This document shows, in pieces, positions 12,667 through 24,700 of a stretch of 64,000 nucleotides of DNA. Below the pieces are notes generated by a model that ran no database searches, was not told the origin of the DNA, and saw only the letters and a program-made list of their open reading frames with translations. The number at the start of each line of letters is the position of its first letter. Positions within the stretch are counted from its first letter, which is position 1. Source of the stretch: Promerops cafer (Eukaryota > Chordata > Aves > Passeriformes > Nectariniidae); NCBI GenBank assembly GCA_013398275.1, contig VZSE01002737.1, positions 127,961 to 191,960 on the forward strand. Direction: 5' to 3'. A program made the translations under genes and the position numbers.

Positions 12667-14460
12667 GACTACAGATAAACAACACTTTTGAGGTTAACTT
12701 GAAACAATTCTTTTCTCCTCATTTTTCAGATTTGACAGTAAGCTGAAAAACCAGTGATTTACACAGGTCTCCTCCATGACCTAGAGCTCTGTGATTCATC
12801 ACTCCTCGCTCAAGTTTCATTAGCTGTTGTCTAAATGCTCATTATCTTTTGGAGATGCATATTTTATTCTTTGTTTCATCTTCCTTTAGGAAAGAAATTA
12901 TTTGCTCATTTATAGGACAGCCAACAATTGTATTAGCTAGCCTTGCTGCATACCTGGAGCGAATCTTTCAAGAGCTAAGTAAACATGAAGGCAGAAAATA
13001 AATGATTCAGAGTGATCAAAAGCCTTAGGATTTCTTCCTTCTCATTTAAAATAATTTCTTCAATTATCAATACTATGATCAGAAGTTCTGACTGTAGTAA
13101 AATCTGCAAATTTTGAACACAGTCATTATTTCTTATCTTACAAAAAATAACACAAAATCACATGGCTACAACTTTCAATAGAGCTAATTGGTTATGTTTG
13201 TTATTCTCTGTAGCCCAGAAACCTTTATTTTTATTACAAATACTCTTCCGGGAATTCATTTCCCTCTGACATCGAGTGATTCTTAATAACTAATATTTTG
13301 GGATTGCTGTTATTATCAGTCTGAAATATTCCAGTGTAAGGGACTAGAAATTCTGTGCATTTTGCCTCAAAATCTCCCCTGAAATCCAACTGTGGGATGA
13401 AAGAGAAAGAAGCAGAGTTTGAAGCCGGTAGGTGTTGAGGAGGAAGCTGGAGGGTCATAACCAAAGTTGTGTTCTGCTTTGTGCCTTTCCTCACCAGAAT
13501 TCAGGAATTCAGCACAGCAGAGCTCCAAGTGTGCCCATTTTCCAAATGAATTCCCTGAGAGCAGAGGACAAAATTTTAGGGAGACAGCAACCTGGACATA
13601 TTCAGTCCCTTAAAGGACATTAAAGAAGATTAAAGTGCCTAAACGGTATTCCGAGGAACATGGCACTAGGGGCAGGGAGAAACTGTACCACAAAATAATT
13701 TCCCTCACAATCATAACACAAATTGAGAGGTTATGCAGAGCATCAGTTCCACTTCTCCCCATGTACCACAAGCCACAGGTTGCTTACTAGCACAGGGTAA
13801 CAAACTGAGTGTTGTAGTGGCACCTCCTGACCGAAGACTGCTGGGGGAACAGAGCAAGGAGCTTTAGGGCATGGTCAGTGTCTGGTGCACTGCCACCAGC
13901 AGAGAACTTGTCAAAGGCCCAGACCCCTCTGAAAGTGTGGGACTGACACCTTTCAAAACAAAACAGCCACACTGCATTTCAAAATAAAACATCTCTTTCT
14001 TCCCTCCAGTCCATTTCCTAGAACTGCGGCTGTCAATCTGCTCTGGTGAAAGAAATCAATCCCACCCCAGGTTACCCAAGGAGCCTGGAGACTGGCAAAT
14101 TTCAAGTGATGCATTTCATTTTGGCATTATCACAATTGCAACCATGGTATTTGCTGCATATCCCCATGGTCTGGTACCAAAAACGTGCAAAGAAATAGAA
14201 GCAGGTATTAAATGTGTCTCTGTGGTGTATGCCATGGGAATATATCATCCTTGTAATACACTATGGACTAAAATTTTAGATCTTTGTTTATTTGTGATGT
14301 TGTGTGGCTGCTTGGTGTCCTGTAAGTGCAGCCAAAATTTAAAGATTCTTCTTTGGATGGTGCTTCATGTATTGGAAGATTTTCACACTACAGCTGATCC
14401 CAGAGAGATGTTAAAGTTTTGTGGGAGGGTAAACATCATAATGAAACCAAGCGCTGTGAC
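12667..14460. other. Non-coding sequence, no gene seen
   Basis: Frames are at most 86 codons (13234-13494, -) apart from the start of a 125-codon frame at 14144-14521 (+). That frame ends in a lysine run read from a poly-A tract and shows no domain I know. Nothing else is recognised. Confidence 0.5.
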
Positions 14461-14505
14461 AAAACAAAAAAACAAAAAAAAAAAAAAAAAAAGAGAAAAA
14501 GAGTA
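14461..14505 (+). repeat. A-rich tract with a 19-A run
   Basis: A-rich sequence with an uninterrupted A run at 14474-14492. It gives the Lys-rich end of the 125-codon frame that starts at 14144. It could be a simple repeat or the tail of an unrecognised retrocopy. No flanking target-site duplication was identified. Confidence 0.85.
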
Positions 14506-15531
14506 CAAGTGGGTGAACTAAGTCTGAAGAATTTTCCCTGATTAAAACAATCTTCCTTCTGCTCTTTGGGATGTTAATTCTTCACATTACGTGTGTCCAA
14601 TGTGGTCCTTTTTTGTTTTACTAAACAAATTTTCCTTATGCCATGTACAAAACATATGTTATTATATATATTTTAATCCATTCTTTTAGCTCTCTCTGAA
14701 GCTCACTCAGTGATTTTGCCAGATGTGCTGTAAGACTAAAGGCAAATTTCCCCATAGCCCTGATATGTCTTTGATGAACTTACATTATTAACTAGATTGT
14801 GAAATGTCCTCCAGACAGACTTCTGGTGCTGTGAACAAGTCTATGATGATTCTCCTCTTAAGTCAGGTCAGGTCTGAGAAATACTGCAACAGGGCTTCTC
14901 AAAGTGCCTTTGTCACCCATCCAGGTACCACAGAAAGTTTTACTGATCACAGAGACAGTGAGAAATTTGTCTCTGTATAAAAGGTGTCAAGACAAGCCAG
15001 CACAGGAACCACCTCTCAGAGAAGATGAGATATAAGTCAGGGAAAGACCTGAAAAAACCCAGTAATTCTGTTGCCAAGGCCTGGGCCAGTTCCCAGACTT
15101 TTCAAAGCAATGCAGAATATTTGTAGCAGAATTAAAAGCAGTTGTTTCTTACCCCTTTAACAGTGGGAGGTTTTGGATGCCTTGGGACTCCTCATGTCAA
15201 AATCCTTTTCATCAGAGAAAAAGACTAAAACCTGTGCAGAATTTGCTGTTTCTCTGACTGATCATCATCAAAAAAAGCTCTGTTTATTACTGGGTTCAGT
15301 GCTCAGTTCATTGAGATTGCTCATAAGGATGAAGGCACTTCCAATTGCTCCTCTTTCCTTGCCTGTCTGAATATTTTCCATGTACTGTGGGACACAGAGG
15401 AAGAACAGCAAGGGGGATCACAATTTCCAGCTGTTTCCTTCTGATACCATTACTTAAACAAGATTCTGTTGCAATTATACAACTTGGGAACAGAGGATGT
15501 TCTCACATTTTAGTTTAAAATTTTTATTGAC
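14506..15531. other. Non-coding sequence, no gene seen
   Basis: No repeat or exon was recognised. A TATA-like TATAAAAG lies near 14977, but no downstream transcript can be inferred. The longest frame is 65 codons (15173-15370, +). Confidence 0.5.
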
Positions 15532-16743
15532 TTGCTTTATATTTCAGGCTCCCAAATAGTGGGATTTTTTGTGGAAAAAAGGATAGAACTCAGCACTGGC
15601 TTGGGTTCCCAGAGGACCCTGTCAGGTACCACACATGATACTTGCCAGCCCAAGGATTCTTCTACTGCCACAGCAAAAAGCATCTCCAAGACAGTGGGGA
15701 AAAGATACAGTGAGATACAAGAGTTTATGGTTCCTGCTCCTAAAAACTCCTGCATTGTTGGCTTTGCTGCAGCCACAGTTTTTTTCCTATCCTTGTGCTC
15801 TCACTTGTGCCTGGCTGCCACCTGTCATTTATGTTACAGGAAAGTTAACAGCACGCTGTATTGGCTCCTTGTCCCTCAGCAATATTCAAGAGCCATTTAT
15901 AAATGCTCACTGGTGCCACCCCAGTTCTAACTCCATTGCTGTTCCATGTGTACAACTATGTCTTTGCTTTACTATTTTCATCCATGCCTGTCTTCCACTG
16001 CAGCTGCTGTTTGGACTTGGGAAGGCAGAATATTCTCCATGTCTGTGTAAGATCAGCTGTTTCTAGGTCCCATCCCACTGCAGTCCCCAGCAGTTTAATC
16101 CCAACGTGGCAGACAAACTTCCTTTACCTGTAGAGACATCCTTACTTGCTGTTGATGCCAGTTGATGGCTGGGAAAGTAAAATCATCTCCTAAAGAAATC
16201 ACGGGCCACTGCACGGGCGTAACGTGGGTGTTACCAACAGAGGGGCTGATATTGCTGCATGGAAAACCAACTCATCTGCACAGCTCACTGCACACTCCTG
16301 AGAAGCACAGATCCAGGCCAAGCTGCTCAATTCCCTTTTCTCTGATGCTCTGTGGCTCGTGCAGTTCTTTCCATGGGGGACAATCAGGGACACCTTGCAG
16401 GATACGGGATTATGGTGGTCTTGTGAGGGCAAGGTACCACGTAACTGCAAAATCTTACAGTTCAGCACAGATTTACTCAGTTCCTGCTGAAAGACTTGCC
16501 AGAATGAGGCAGGCACATGGCATTCAGAGCAGCCTTGATTACAGCTTTACTGCATCCTTCTGTCTAGAGGCATCAGTCTCTTCCACAAGACAACGTCACC
16601 CAAAGCCCGTGGCTCCTGCTGCTCAGCAGTGTTGTGCCCCGAGTGGTGACACCCCGAGCTCTGTTACTGCAGCCTGTGACATGTTCATGGCCACTTACCC
16701 CTCATCAGTGCCTCTGCAGCCATGGGAGGTGTTGTGCCTGTAA
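15532..16743 (+). other. ORF-dense block with locally higher GC, function unknown
   Basis: Three plus-strand frames of 132, 143 and 193 codons (15532-15930, 15635-16066, 16162-16743) lie in a block with more G+C and a few more CpG than its surroundings. The 193-codon frame is rich in Ser, Pro, Ala and His, has no clear signal peptide or membrane segment, and matches no family I can recall. The 132-codon frame has one hydrophobic stretch near its middle. Likely explanations are chance openness from raised GC, an unidentified old retroelement, or a non-coding transcript. I do not call it a gene. Confidence 0.3.
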
Positions 16744-19700
16744 TCCCTATTAAATAATAAGGTCTGACAGGCCAGGCACTGCCAGCTAGTTATGGACACC
16801 CCGAGCAAGTTACAGGTCACAGGGCTGAAATCCAAATGGTTTTACCCACTCAGAAATCACACTGATTCACTGCCTCAAGCAGCCTATGGTGAGATGGGGA
16901 TGGAGACTGCAGAGACAGATAAGGAAATCAGTGCAACATGGACACTTCCTGCCCATTACAGCAGTGGGTTTCACTACAGCCGTGGCTGGCAGCTTGGCTG
17001 AAAGCTGTGTTTGTGTTGCTTCCCACAGCACTGAGGCTGGAATGGCTGCAGAAGGTGAGAGTCATTCAGATTGAGACTCACCTATGCCGTGCTGTTTGCC
17101 TTCCTCTTTAGGGGCTACAGGATTTATGCTCACTTTGACCTGGTGCAAAAAATTCGGTCTCTCAACTACAAACTACCCTGGTTATGCAGAACCACTGGTT
17201 AATTAACCTGGAACTCCTAGGAAAGGAAGGGTGATTTCATGCTCCACACATGAAAGGGTAATGTTTTGGAACATAATTCTGAATGCTTAGCATCAGAAAC
17301 TTAAAAGAAGGAAGACTGTCAGCCACTTCTGAAAAATTGCAAACTATTTTTAAAGTGAATTCAAGCTATCTACCCCAGAAACAGAGACACCTGAAATCCC
17401 TCCAGACCCTGTCATTAAGTCCCCGAATATATCAAATGCATATTTTGTTTTCCAGTAATGTTGGTGGGGATTAAGAAAACTATTAAGAAGAGGGTTGGAA
17501 AAATCCCTTTTTAACATAATGACAACAAACATTTACATAATCAGCGCAAAGGAGAATAAGAAACTGTCTTCAAGCTTTACCAAGGTAGCAAGTTAACTGG
17601 ATTTTTTTGTATGATGGCATAGCAACACTGCAAAATGGTCTCACTATAATTAAGCACTCTATAATTTGCATGGCTTAAGGCTCGAATGCCGACATAAGGT
17701 ATGTAAAAGTAGAAATACAACATTTTCAGATGCCAGACAGGGGTTTGTGTCAGTGAAGTCTTCATGGGATGAGAGATGCAGTGAAGGCCCCAGCTCCTCC
17801 TGTGGCAGGGTCTGACCCAGGGCTTTCTGCTGACCACAACCCACTTGGGAAGATCTCAACCCTTTGAAAGCCTTAGAATTTAAAGAGCCTTGGTGCTGGC
17901 TTTGTCTTAAGACACCCAGGATAATTTTGTGTCCTACAGCCTCTCCCAACACCCCTGTGATAGGACTGCTTGTGTTTGCAGCTCCTGCAGACAGGACACG
18001 TCGGCCTGGGCAGCCTGGAGCAGCACCTGGGTGACAGTGCAAGCCCCTGAGCTGCAGCCTCAGCCCACCCAGGCTGAAGGACAGGACTGATCAGTGCAAG
18101 CACCTTAACACGAGTGTGAGTTGGTTTTGCAGAGATGTTCTGAGAAAGTTCTTCCCTTTACTGGAGGACTCAGGGTTAGTGTAAACCCACCTCTTTCCTA
18201 GGTTCCTTTTTTTCCTCTAGGCTTTAATTCTACATAGTCCTTTGGGTACCACACCAGTGATGTATTTGGAGCCTGGAAAAGATTGTTTCCCTACCTTATC
18301 AGCACAAGCTCATGCTGATGAAGTTACCTAACAGGGCAAACGGCTTGTGTGATCCTTTTGACCACTTCCCCATGCTCCTAGAAGAATCTTCCCTCTCCCA
18401 GCACCAGTCATAGCTGTGAATTCACCTTAGGTCCCACAAGCATGTTTTCACACACCTGGGTATTGCCCTAGGATCCCATGGGTCACAGGGCACACATATG
18501 CACCCCTTGCACACACAGCTTTCCATTCTGGATCAAATCATGGATGCATTCAGCTTGTTCTTTGGCTAAAGTCACTCGCAGCTGGAGTGTTTCCATTTGG
18601 GTATGTATGGCACATAAATAAATTACCCTGTACCCTTAGTGCTGGCCCTATTATAAATTTTCGTTTGAAGTAAAGCATAAAAATAAGTGGTAAAGCAAAA
18701 CCCAGAAATATGGTTAAAATGGAGTTTCAAAATGTACCTTGACATGTGTGCAGTGATCATCGGTTTCCCATATAATGAAACCATATTTCATCTTTTCCCT
18801 ATCTTCTGGGAAGGTTTTATGCAATTCACAGCAGAAACACTTGGAAATGGGTAGATTTTCCCTTTTCAGATTAAACACCTTGCTTCACTTGTCATAATAT
18901 GCTTTTTTCCCACTTTGTTACTATTTTTTCACCACCCCTTGTGTTTGAGAAATCAAATGAGTTGCCTATAGAGGCAGACAGCATTTTTCAGGAAAAATAC
19001 ATTTTTTCCTGTTTGTTTACCTGAGCTTGTAACTTTTTAACTGAATAAATTACAGTGAAATAAGATTTCACATATACAAAGATCAGCCTTCTACAAGAAT
19101 GTAACATAAATAGAAATTGTCAATTAGTTGTATAAAAAAAAATTAGTTTGTGCCTTTCTGCTTAGAAAATTTCAGGAATTCAAAAAATCAGTTACAAGGC
19201 TAAAACGTGACGCTCACAAGCTTTTCAAGAAACGCAGAATATAAAATCATAAGAAAGAAACTCCAAGTATAATGCAAAGACTGAGAAATTTACAACTTAT
19301 CTCAGTATTTTCCATGGCTGCTGAGTTCTCTTCTGAGTGATATTTGCCTGTGCTAGTGCCAGAGCTCGCTACTGTCTGTGGGAGATGGTTTCTCCAGAGA
19401 TCAGCGTTCACTTGTTGTTCCCTCCCCTTGTTTCATTTCAAGAGCCTGTGGTGTTCCTCCTGGACCTAGCTGGGTCCTTTCCTCTTTGCCTGGCTCAGGT
19501 GCTTGAGATCCTGGGAATGTTTGCCATCCTCCTCCTAGCCCATTTTATTTTGATGAGGAATGCATTCCCTAGACCTCTCTGCCCGGTATGTCCCTGCTCT
19601 CTGTATGGTGCCACATGGGCAGCAAGAAAGAAAACAAAAAAAACCCAGAGAAATGGGACCTATGTGCAGAGGCCAAAAGGATGAGCTCCAAAGGGAGCTG

Positions 19701-21597
19701 ACAGCCAGACTCTTCTGGCTGAATTGTTGCTTTTTATTGTGTTTTTTACATCAAAACACGTTTGAGGGTGTGGACCACTGAAAGCCTTGGGTGCAGTGTT
19801 TGTTTTGTTTGTTTCATGCAGTAAAGCAGACCATATGTTTACTGAATTTCAGCCATTCCACTCAATAATCCTCACACTTTATTTGTTGTCTAAACATTTG
19901 TCTCAACTTCTCTATGACAGTAACATAATACTTGATGGGTAACGGTGCTAACCCATCTGCAAGCACCAGAAAGAAACAACTCATTTCAAAAATTAGGATG
20001 TGAAGTCAAAGGATGGCTGAGATGTGATTCTGTATCTCTCAGTAACACTAAATTCTAAGTTCTCAAATGACAGTGTCCTGATATAAATAAAGTCTGAGCA
20101 GCAGCTATAAGGGAGACAATTTTGAGGGGATTGAATGGATTACAGTCCTGTGGTAGATCTCTAATCGACATCTATTCCAGAATGGGACGGATTTAAAAGT
20201 TTGATGAAACAAGATCACATTCTCCAGAGTCACAGGCAGAAAAAAAGCACTGTACAAAACAGCCAGCTATGACAGAGAGAAATTTAGGCTGGTAAGACAC
20301 TGCCTAACTTTGATGAAAGTGTTCATCACAAAATTGTCCTTTCAGTGACTCGGTGCAGCACTTCAGTAAATGCAGCTGTTGTTCTTTCTCTCTGATATAC
20401 ACTGACCACACAAGAAATTGAGCAGTCCAGCACAACCTGTGTTCTGTTGGGTTAACAAGAAGAATCTCAGCAAGAATTCTGTGCCCCATTCTGTGCTGTA
20501 AATTACATGGTTTGTCACCAAGCTTTTTCAAAACAGATTGCAAAAGGAAGGAGTCACTCTGCCCAGAACTTGCTAAGGATCCAACTGAAAATGCAGTGTT
20601 ATATGTTAAGGATGGAAATTAAGTGCACTTAAATTAATTAAATATGTAGAAAAGAAAAATCAGAAGGAATAACATGCTAATAAGTCCCTGGTAATACAGT
20701 TGTACTTGACAAAGAATATTGATTACTGGGCTGTTTCACATTTGTTATGCACTAATGCACTGAGCACACATAGAAAAGTGACAGCTCTGAAGTAATTACA
20801 TAGCAATTGTCAGTACATTCTTTTGTGTTTGGGTTATTTCACTGCACTAGCATTTCTATAAATTATAACACGTCACCTTAGATGTACACAAAGGTTACAT
20901 CATTTATCTTCCAACTAATCATAGAAACAAGAGCAAAAAGGTCCCTTGACAAGAATTTGGGTAAAGGCCTTAATAAAAAATTTAATGCTGTAAGACTTCT
21001 AGCTGATTTTTTTTTTTTATTATTAATTGAAGCTAGATTTAATTGTTCTCATCTAGGGTGAAAACAACAGCAACTTTCTCCAAGTGTAAATATTTATGAG
21101 ATATAAACACTCAAAACTGCCCTGAAATAAACTCAATTATTTTCCAGAGGCCATTAAATAGTCAACTAATACTTGCAACTTGTATTCATGAAGATATCTC
21201 TGCTATCTGAGGCTGCATGTGGTGACCTAGAGAAAGACTCGTGAGATCCATCAGGTACCTGATTTAAGACCCCTTGATTTATCCTCGTCACAGTCTAGAG
21301 CACACATTTTATTCAAAGAATGTTATGAGCTAGTAAGTGACACAGCTGAATGAAGCACTTGCCTGTCAGAAGAGTGCTAATACAGTATTTGAAATTTATG
21401 AGTATCCTTATAGCTAAAACAATCTACTCAGATAATAATTATCAGGTCAATGCCTTTTTAGAGAAATAATTGACACCTCTGTAAAAGCTGGCATTTGGGT
21501 TTTTTGCTCGTTTGTTTGTTTCACTGTTTGGAGTGAGAAAAAAGGTAAAAAGAAAAAGGGAAAAGCCATCATTTACACAGCCAACAACATTTCCTTG
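16744..21597. other. Non-coding sequence, no gene seen
   Basis: A moderately GC-rich patch lies at 17750-18080, with minus-strand frames up to 127 codons (17659-18042). A 115-codon plus frame (19337-19684) includes a leucine/alanine-rich hydrophobic stretch. Neither shows a recognisable domain. A perfect 12-bp palindrome GGTTAATTAACC is at 17197-17208. A purine-rich stretch lies at 21537-21566, just before the CR1 fragment. Confidence 0.5.
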
Positions 21598-21691
21598 CAG
21601 CAAAGAAGGCTAGCCCTGTCCCAGGCTGCATTCGAAGGGGGACTGGAGAAGATGACCATCAGGTATCCCCTCTAAATTCTATGATTTTGTG
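21598..21691 (+). mobile_element. CR1 LINE fragment with internal deletion
   Basis: Positions 21598-21645 match the CR1 ORF2 C-terminal region (cagcaaagaaggc then ggctgcatt). The sequence then jumps directly to CR1 3' UTR wording (actggagaagatgacc) and the typical tail (attctatgattttgtg, ending 21691). The ORF2 end and most of the 3' UTR between these blocks are missing, so the copy carries an internal deletion. A purine tract follows the tail directly. Confidence 0.75.
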
Positions 21692-21737
21692 AAAGAAAAG
21701 AAAAGGGAAAGGGGGAGAGAGAGAGAAAGGGAAAAAA
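21692..21737 (+). repeat. Purine-rich tract next to the CR1 tail
   Basis: A nearly pure A/G stretch with a short GAGAGA run, starting where the CR1 tail ends. On the minus strand it is a CU-rich tract located about 14 nt downstream of a strong splice-donor match (see the cassette at 21752-21790). Confidence 0.85.
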
Positions 21738-21751
21738 TTACAACCACTTAC

Positions 21752-21790
21752 CTGATTCCAGCAGTCTGAAACATAGATTTTTGTTTCCCC
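21752..21790 (-). other. Microexon-like cassette (hypothetical)
   Basis: On the minus strand a T-rich tract ending in TTTTATTTTAG at 21791 precedes 39 nt ending in CAG at 21752, followed by GTAAGT. The 39 nt are a multiple of three and contain no stop in any of the three frames. The CU-rich intron stretch downstream of the donor (complement of 21692-21737) resembles contexts bound by splicing regulators. No peptide from it was recognised. Splice-like matches are common by chance in 64 kb, so this stays a candidate only. Confidence 0.2.
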
Positions 21791-24700
21791 CTAAAATAAA
21801 AATACAAAATATATTAGGTTGAATTGTTAACTTTGTTTTTTGTTCTTTATTTGGTTCACAGTGCATTTTTGTAATATTCTGAAGCTTTATCACAATTATA
21901 AACCTCTTCATTTTGATCAATGATGGCGTTTTCCCCATTTTGATCAATGACATGGGTTTTTTTCCCCCAAACTAAATTGCTGGACTGCTTAGTTAATGAT
22001 CTTGAGGTTGTTCATGTTGTTATGCCATTGTTTGTAAACTACTACTTTTATAAAAGTACAACTGTAAAGCCCATGCCAATGATTTGGGCTTGAATTAAAA
22101 ATCTCTGATACTTAACCTTTTCCAACTGAGCAGTAGAAGAGACTAGAGTGGAAAACATGTTAAGTTTATGAAGACTATGATTCATTAACTTAAAAATAAT
22201 CTTCTCAGTGATGCATAAGTTGAAAAATCTAAAGATGTAACCTATCCTATATTTTGTGATTCTATTCAGTAATTTTTTTTAAAAACTCAAGATAGGGAAG
22301 ATGTTCCTACCAAACACTCCTCGAGAAATTTAAAACCAGGACTCAAGACACTGTTTTCAAACATTAAAGCTTACAGACATGTTAGATGTTCACTTTATAT
22401 AGCAAGTATCTTAACTGTTGTAAGCTTGCATGAGGAAGCTGGAACAGCGTTGCAGAAAATCTATATGTCACAGCTTACTCATAATTGGAAAGCAAAAGGA
22501 CAGTTTTCTCTTCACAGTCTGAGGTTGCTGACAGCAGCTGAGAAAGATATTTGAGTGAAGCTGGCACACATGCTAAAAAAACATTAGTTCATACTAAAAA
22601 CCCTTGGGTTTTTTTTTTTTCTGAATATGAGGTAGGATTTTAATTCAGCAAGAGATAAACCTTCAAATGGATCTGGATTTTCAGTTTGCTTCAAGGCTGA
22701 GGAATTTACATGATTATGCAAACTCTAAAATTCTGCCCTTTTCAAAATGAGGCTTGGATGTTAAATGACACTATCAGTGCACATCTGCCATGACAGCCAA
22801 TGTATATTTCATATATTGAACTGATGGCATACCCGGGTTTCCTGATTAGAGGTTATTTGGGGTTAGGTTTCTACTGCTTCTCTATTCTGGATAGGCCTAG
22901 AAGCACTGACTGAACACTGTTCATCATGTTCTGGGCTCGCTGACAAAAAAATGCGAGCAAAAATGAAGTATTAAAAGACAGGAAACTTCTGTGTACATTT
23001 GAGAGTGAAGATCATCAGCTACAGCTTTGGACAATAGATCAGACAAGCCTGCAGCTCATTCATTTCCAGCTGGTTCTGTACCTGATCCAGTTCACAGTAA
23101 CTCAAGGGAGAAAATTTAAGACACAAATTGCTGGAGAGTTGTGCATAACTTCACCTTTCCTCCTTACGTCCAACTTCAGTATTCTACTGGGAGCACCACA
23201 ATGAGATTATGGACCAAAAAGCTGATATATTTATTTCTAAATGCCAGTAACAAATCAGACAGCATGACCAAGTGCAATGAAGGGAGGCAATTACTTTTGA
23301 AAGGGTGAAAAAAGGTTCTGATTTATACTTTGCCAGTTATGAAATACTTTTAATAACTTCTTTCCCTGATGGCCACCACTCCTCACATGTCACTCTGGGC
23401 TATCCCTCGGGTATGTTTATATAACAGTCAATTGGCTCTAAAGGTCTTTTTTTTTTTTCCTATTGGGTGAATTTGACAGTCAAGTTTGAGAATGGTTTAA
23501 CTCCCCATTAACTGTTGCTAATTTACAAGAGAACTCCTGCAGAAAACAAACAAACAAGCTCATAATTTGATGCAACATCAGTCTGGAACACCAAACAAAG
23601 CCATTAGGAGCAGCACAGCCATTGGGATTAGCAAACACAGGTGACTGGGGAGAAGGGGCAGTCGAGCAAACACCAGAGCTATGTCATTCTCTGGGAGAGT
23701 TGGCATAATTCCCTTCAGTTATTAATCTTCCTATGGGGTTCAAAAACATGTTGTGATAAAACTCACACACAAAGGCAAATTTAAAGCTCATGTTCACGTT
23801 TAGGAATTTTGATGTGCAGTAAATAAAAAGACACTGTTCATACTTTTTCTGAACTCATCCATAAGGACAGAATTTGAGACTCAAATGCATTTCATGGAAG
23901 GGAACTGCACACAGCAAAGCCAGACAAGCTCCTCTAAGTGTCCCATTCCAGAGTTTGAAATTTGCAGCCACTCTGCATTACATACTGAATCCTGCTGCAA
24001 ACACAGTCTATGAAGGTTGGTGGGCAAGAAGTTTGTGTTCGGTCTATTTTCACTCCTGACACCCATCTCCAGCCTTCGGTGAGGCCAGCAGTGGTTATGC
24101 AAATCTCACTAGTCATAAAAAGTCAGTTTTTCCCTTCTGTATTTTAGTTAAAATAAAAAGAACTAGAATGGAGAATTCCAAAAGACCATTATATGAGCAC
24201 AGTTTGTAATTGATGGTCAACTGTTCAGTGGAAAACAGAAATATTTCTTCCATGTGATCATACTTCTAAATGTTACATTTAAAGCCCTAATGATGGATTA
24301 AGACCTCATAGTATGAACTCCATTGTACAAACAAGGAGGTCTTTGTTTCAATGAATTTGGACAATACATTGTCCAAGCTACAAGCAAAATGTGGTTATGA
24401 CATTTGCATAATTATTTGTAAGCATTTAATTCTTGGTGTCTTTGAAAAAAATTAATCAAGCTTAATTTCTAAGGCCATGCAAGAAACAAAAAGATCCAGA
24501 TGCTGCACACTACTTAGGTGGATCAGGGCTGGCTGGCATCTGTCAGGGAGCATTTTATGCTCCAGGGAAACCCTGCATTAAAAAAAAAAATTAAAAAAAA
24601 AAAATAAAAAAAAAGATGAAGTCAACAAGGGATAGGATATATTATTAAAATAATAGGGTCTGATAGTTATGGAATGGGGGGCTGAAAAGGCAGGGAAGGA

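Noticed and set aside
17197..17208. Perfect palindrome GGTTAATTAACC as an HNF1-type site
   Set aside because: The HNF1 consensus needs a central spacer base. A 12-bp palindrome is expected now and then in AT-rich DNA.
24290..24410. Possible second MIR-like segment
   Set aside because: Only scattered words agree with the consensus. It is much weaker than the segment at 27041-27170.
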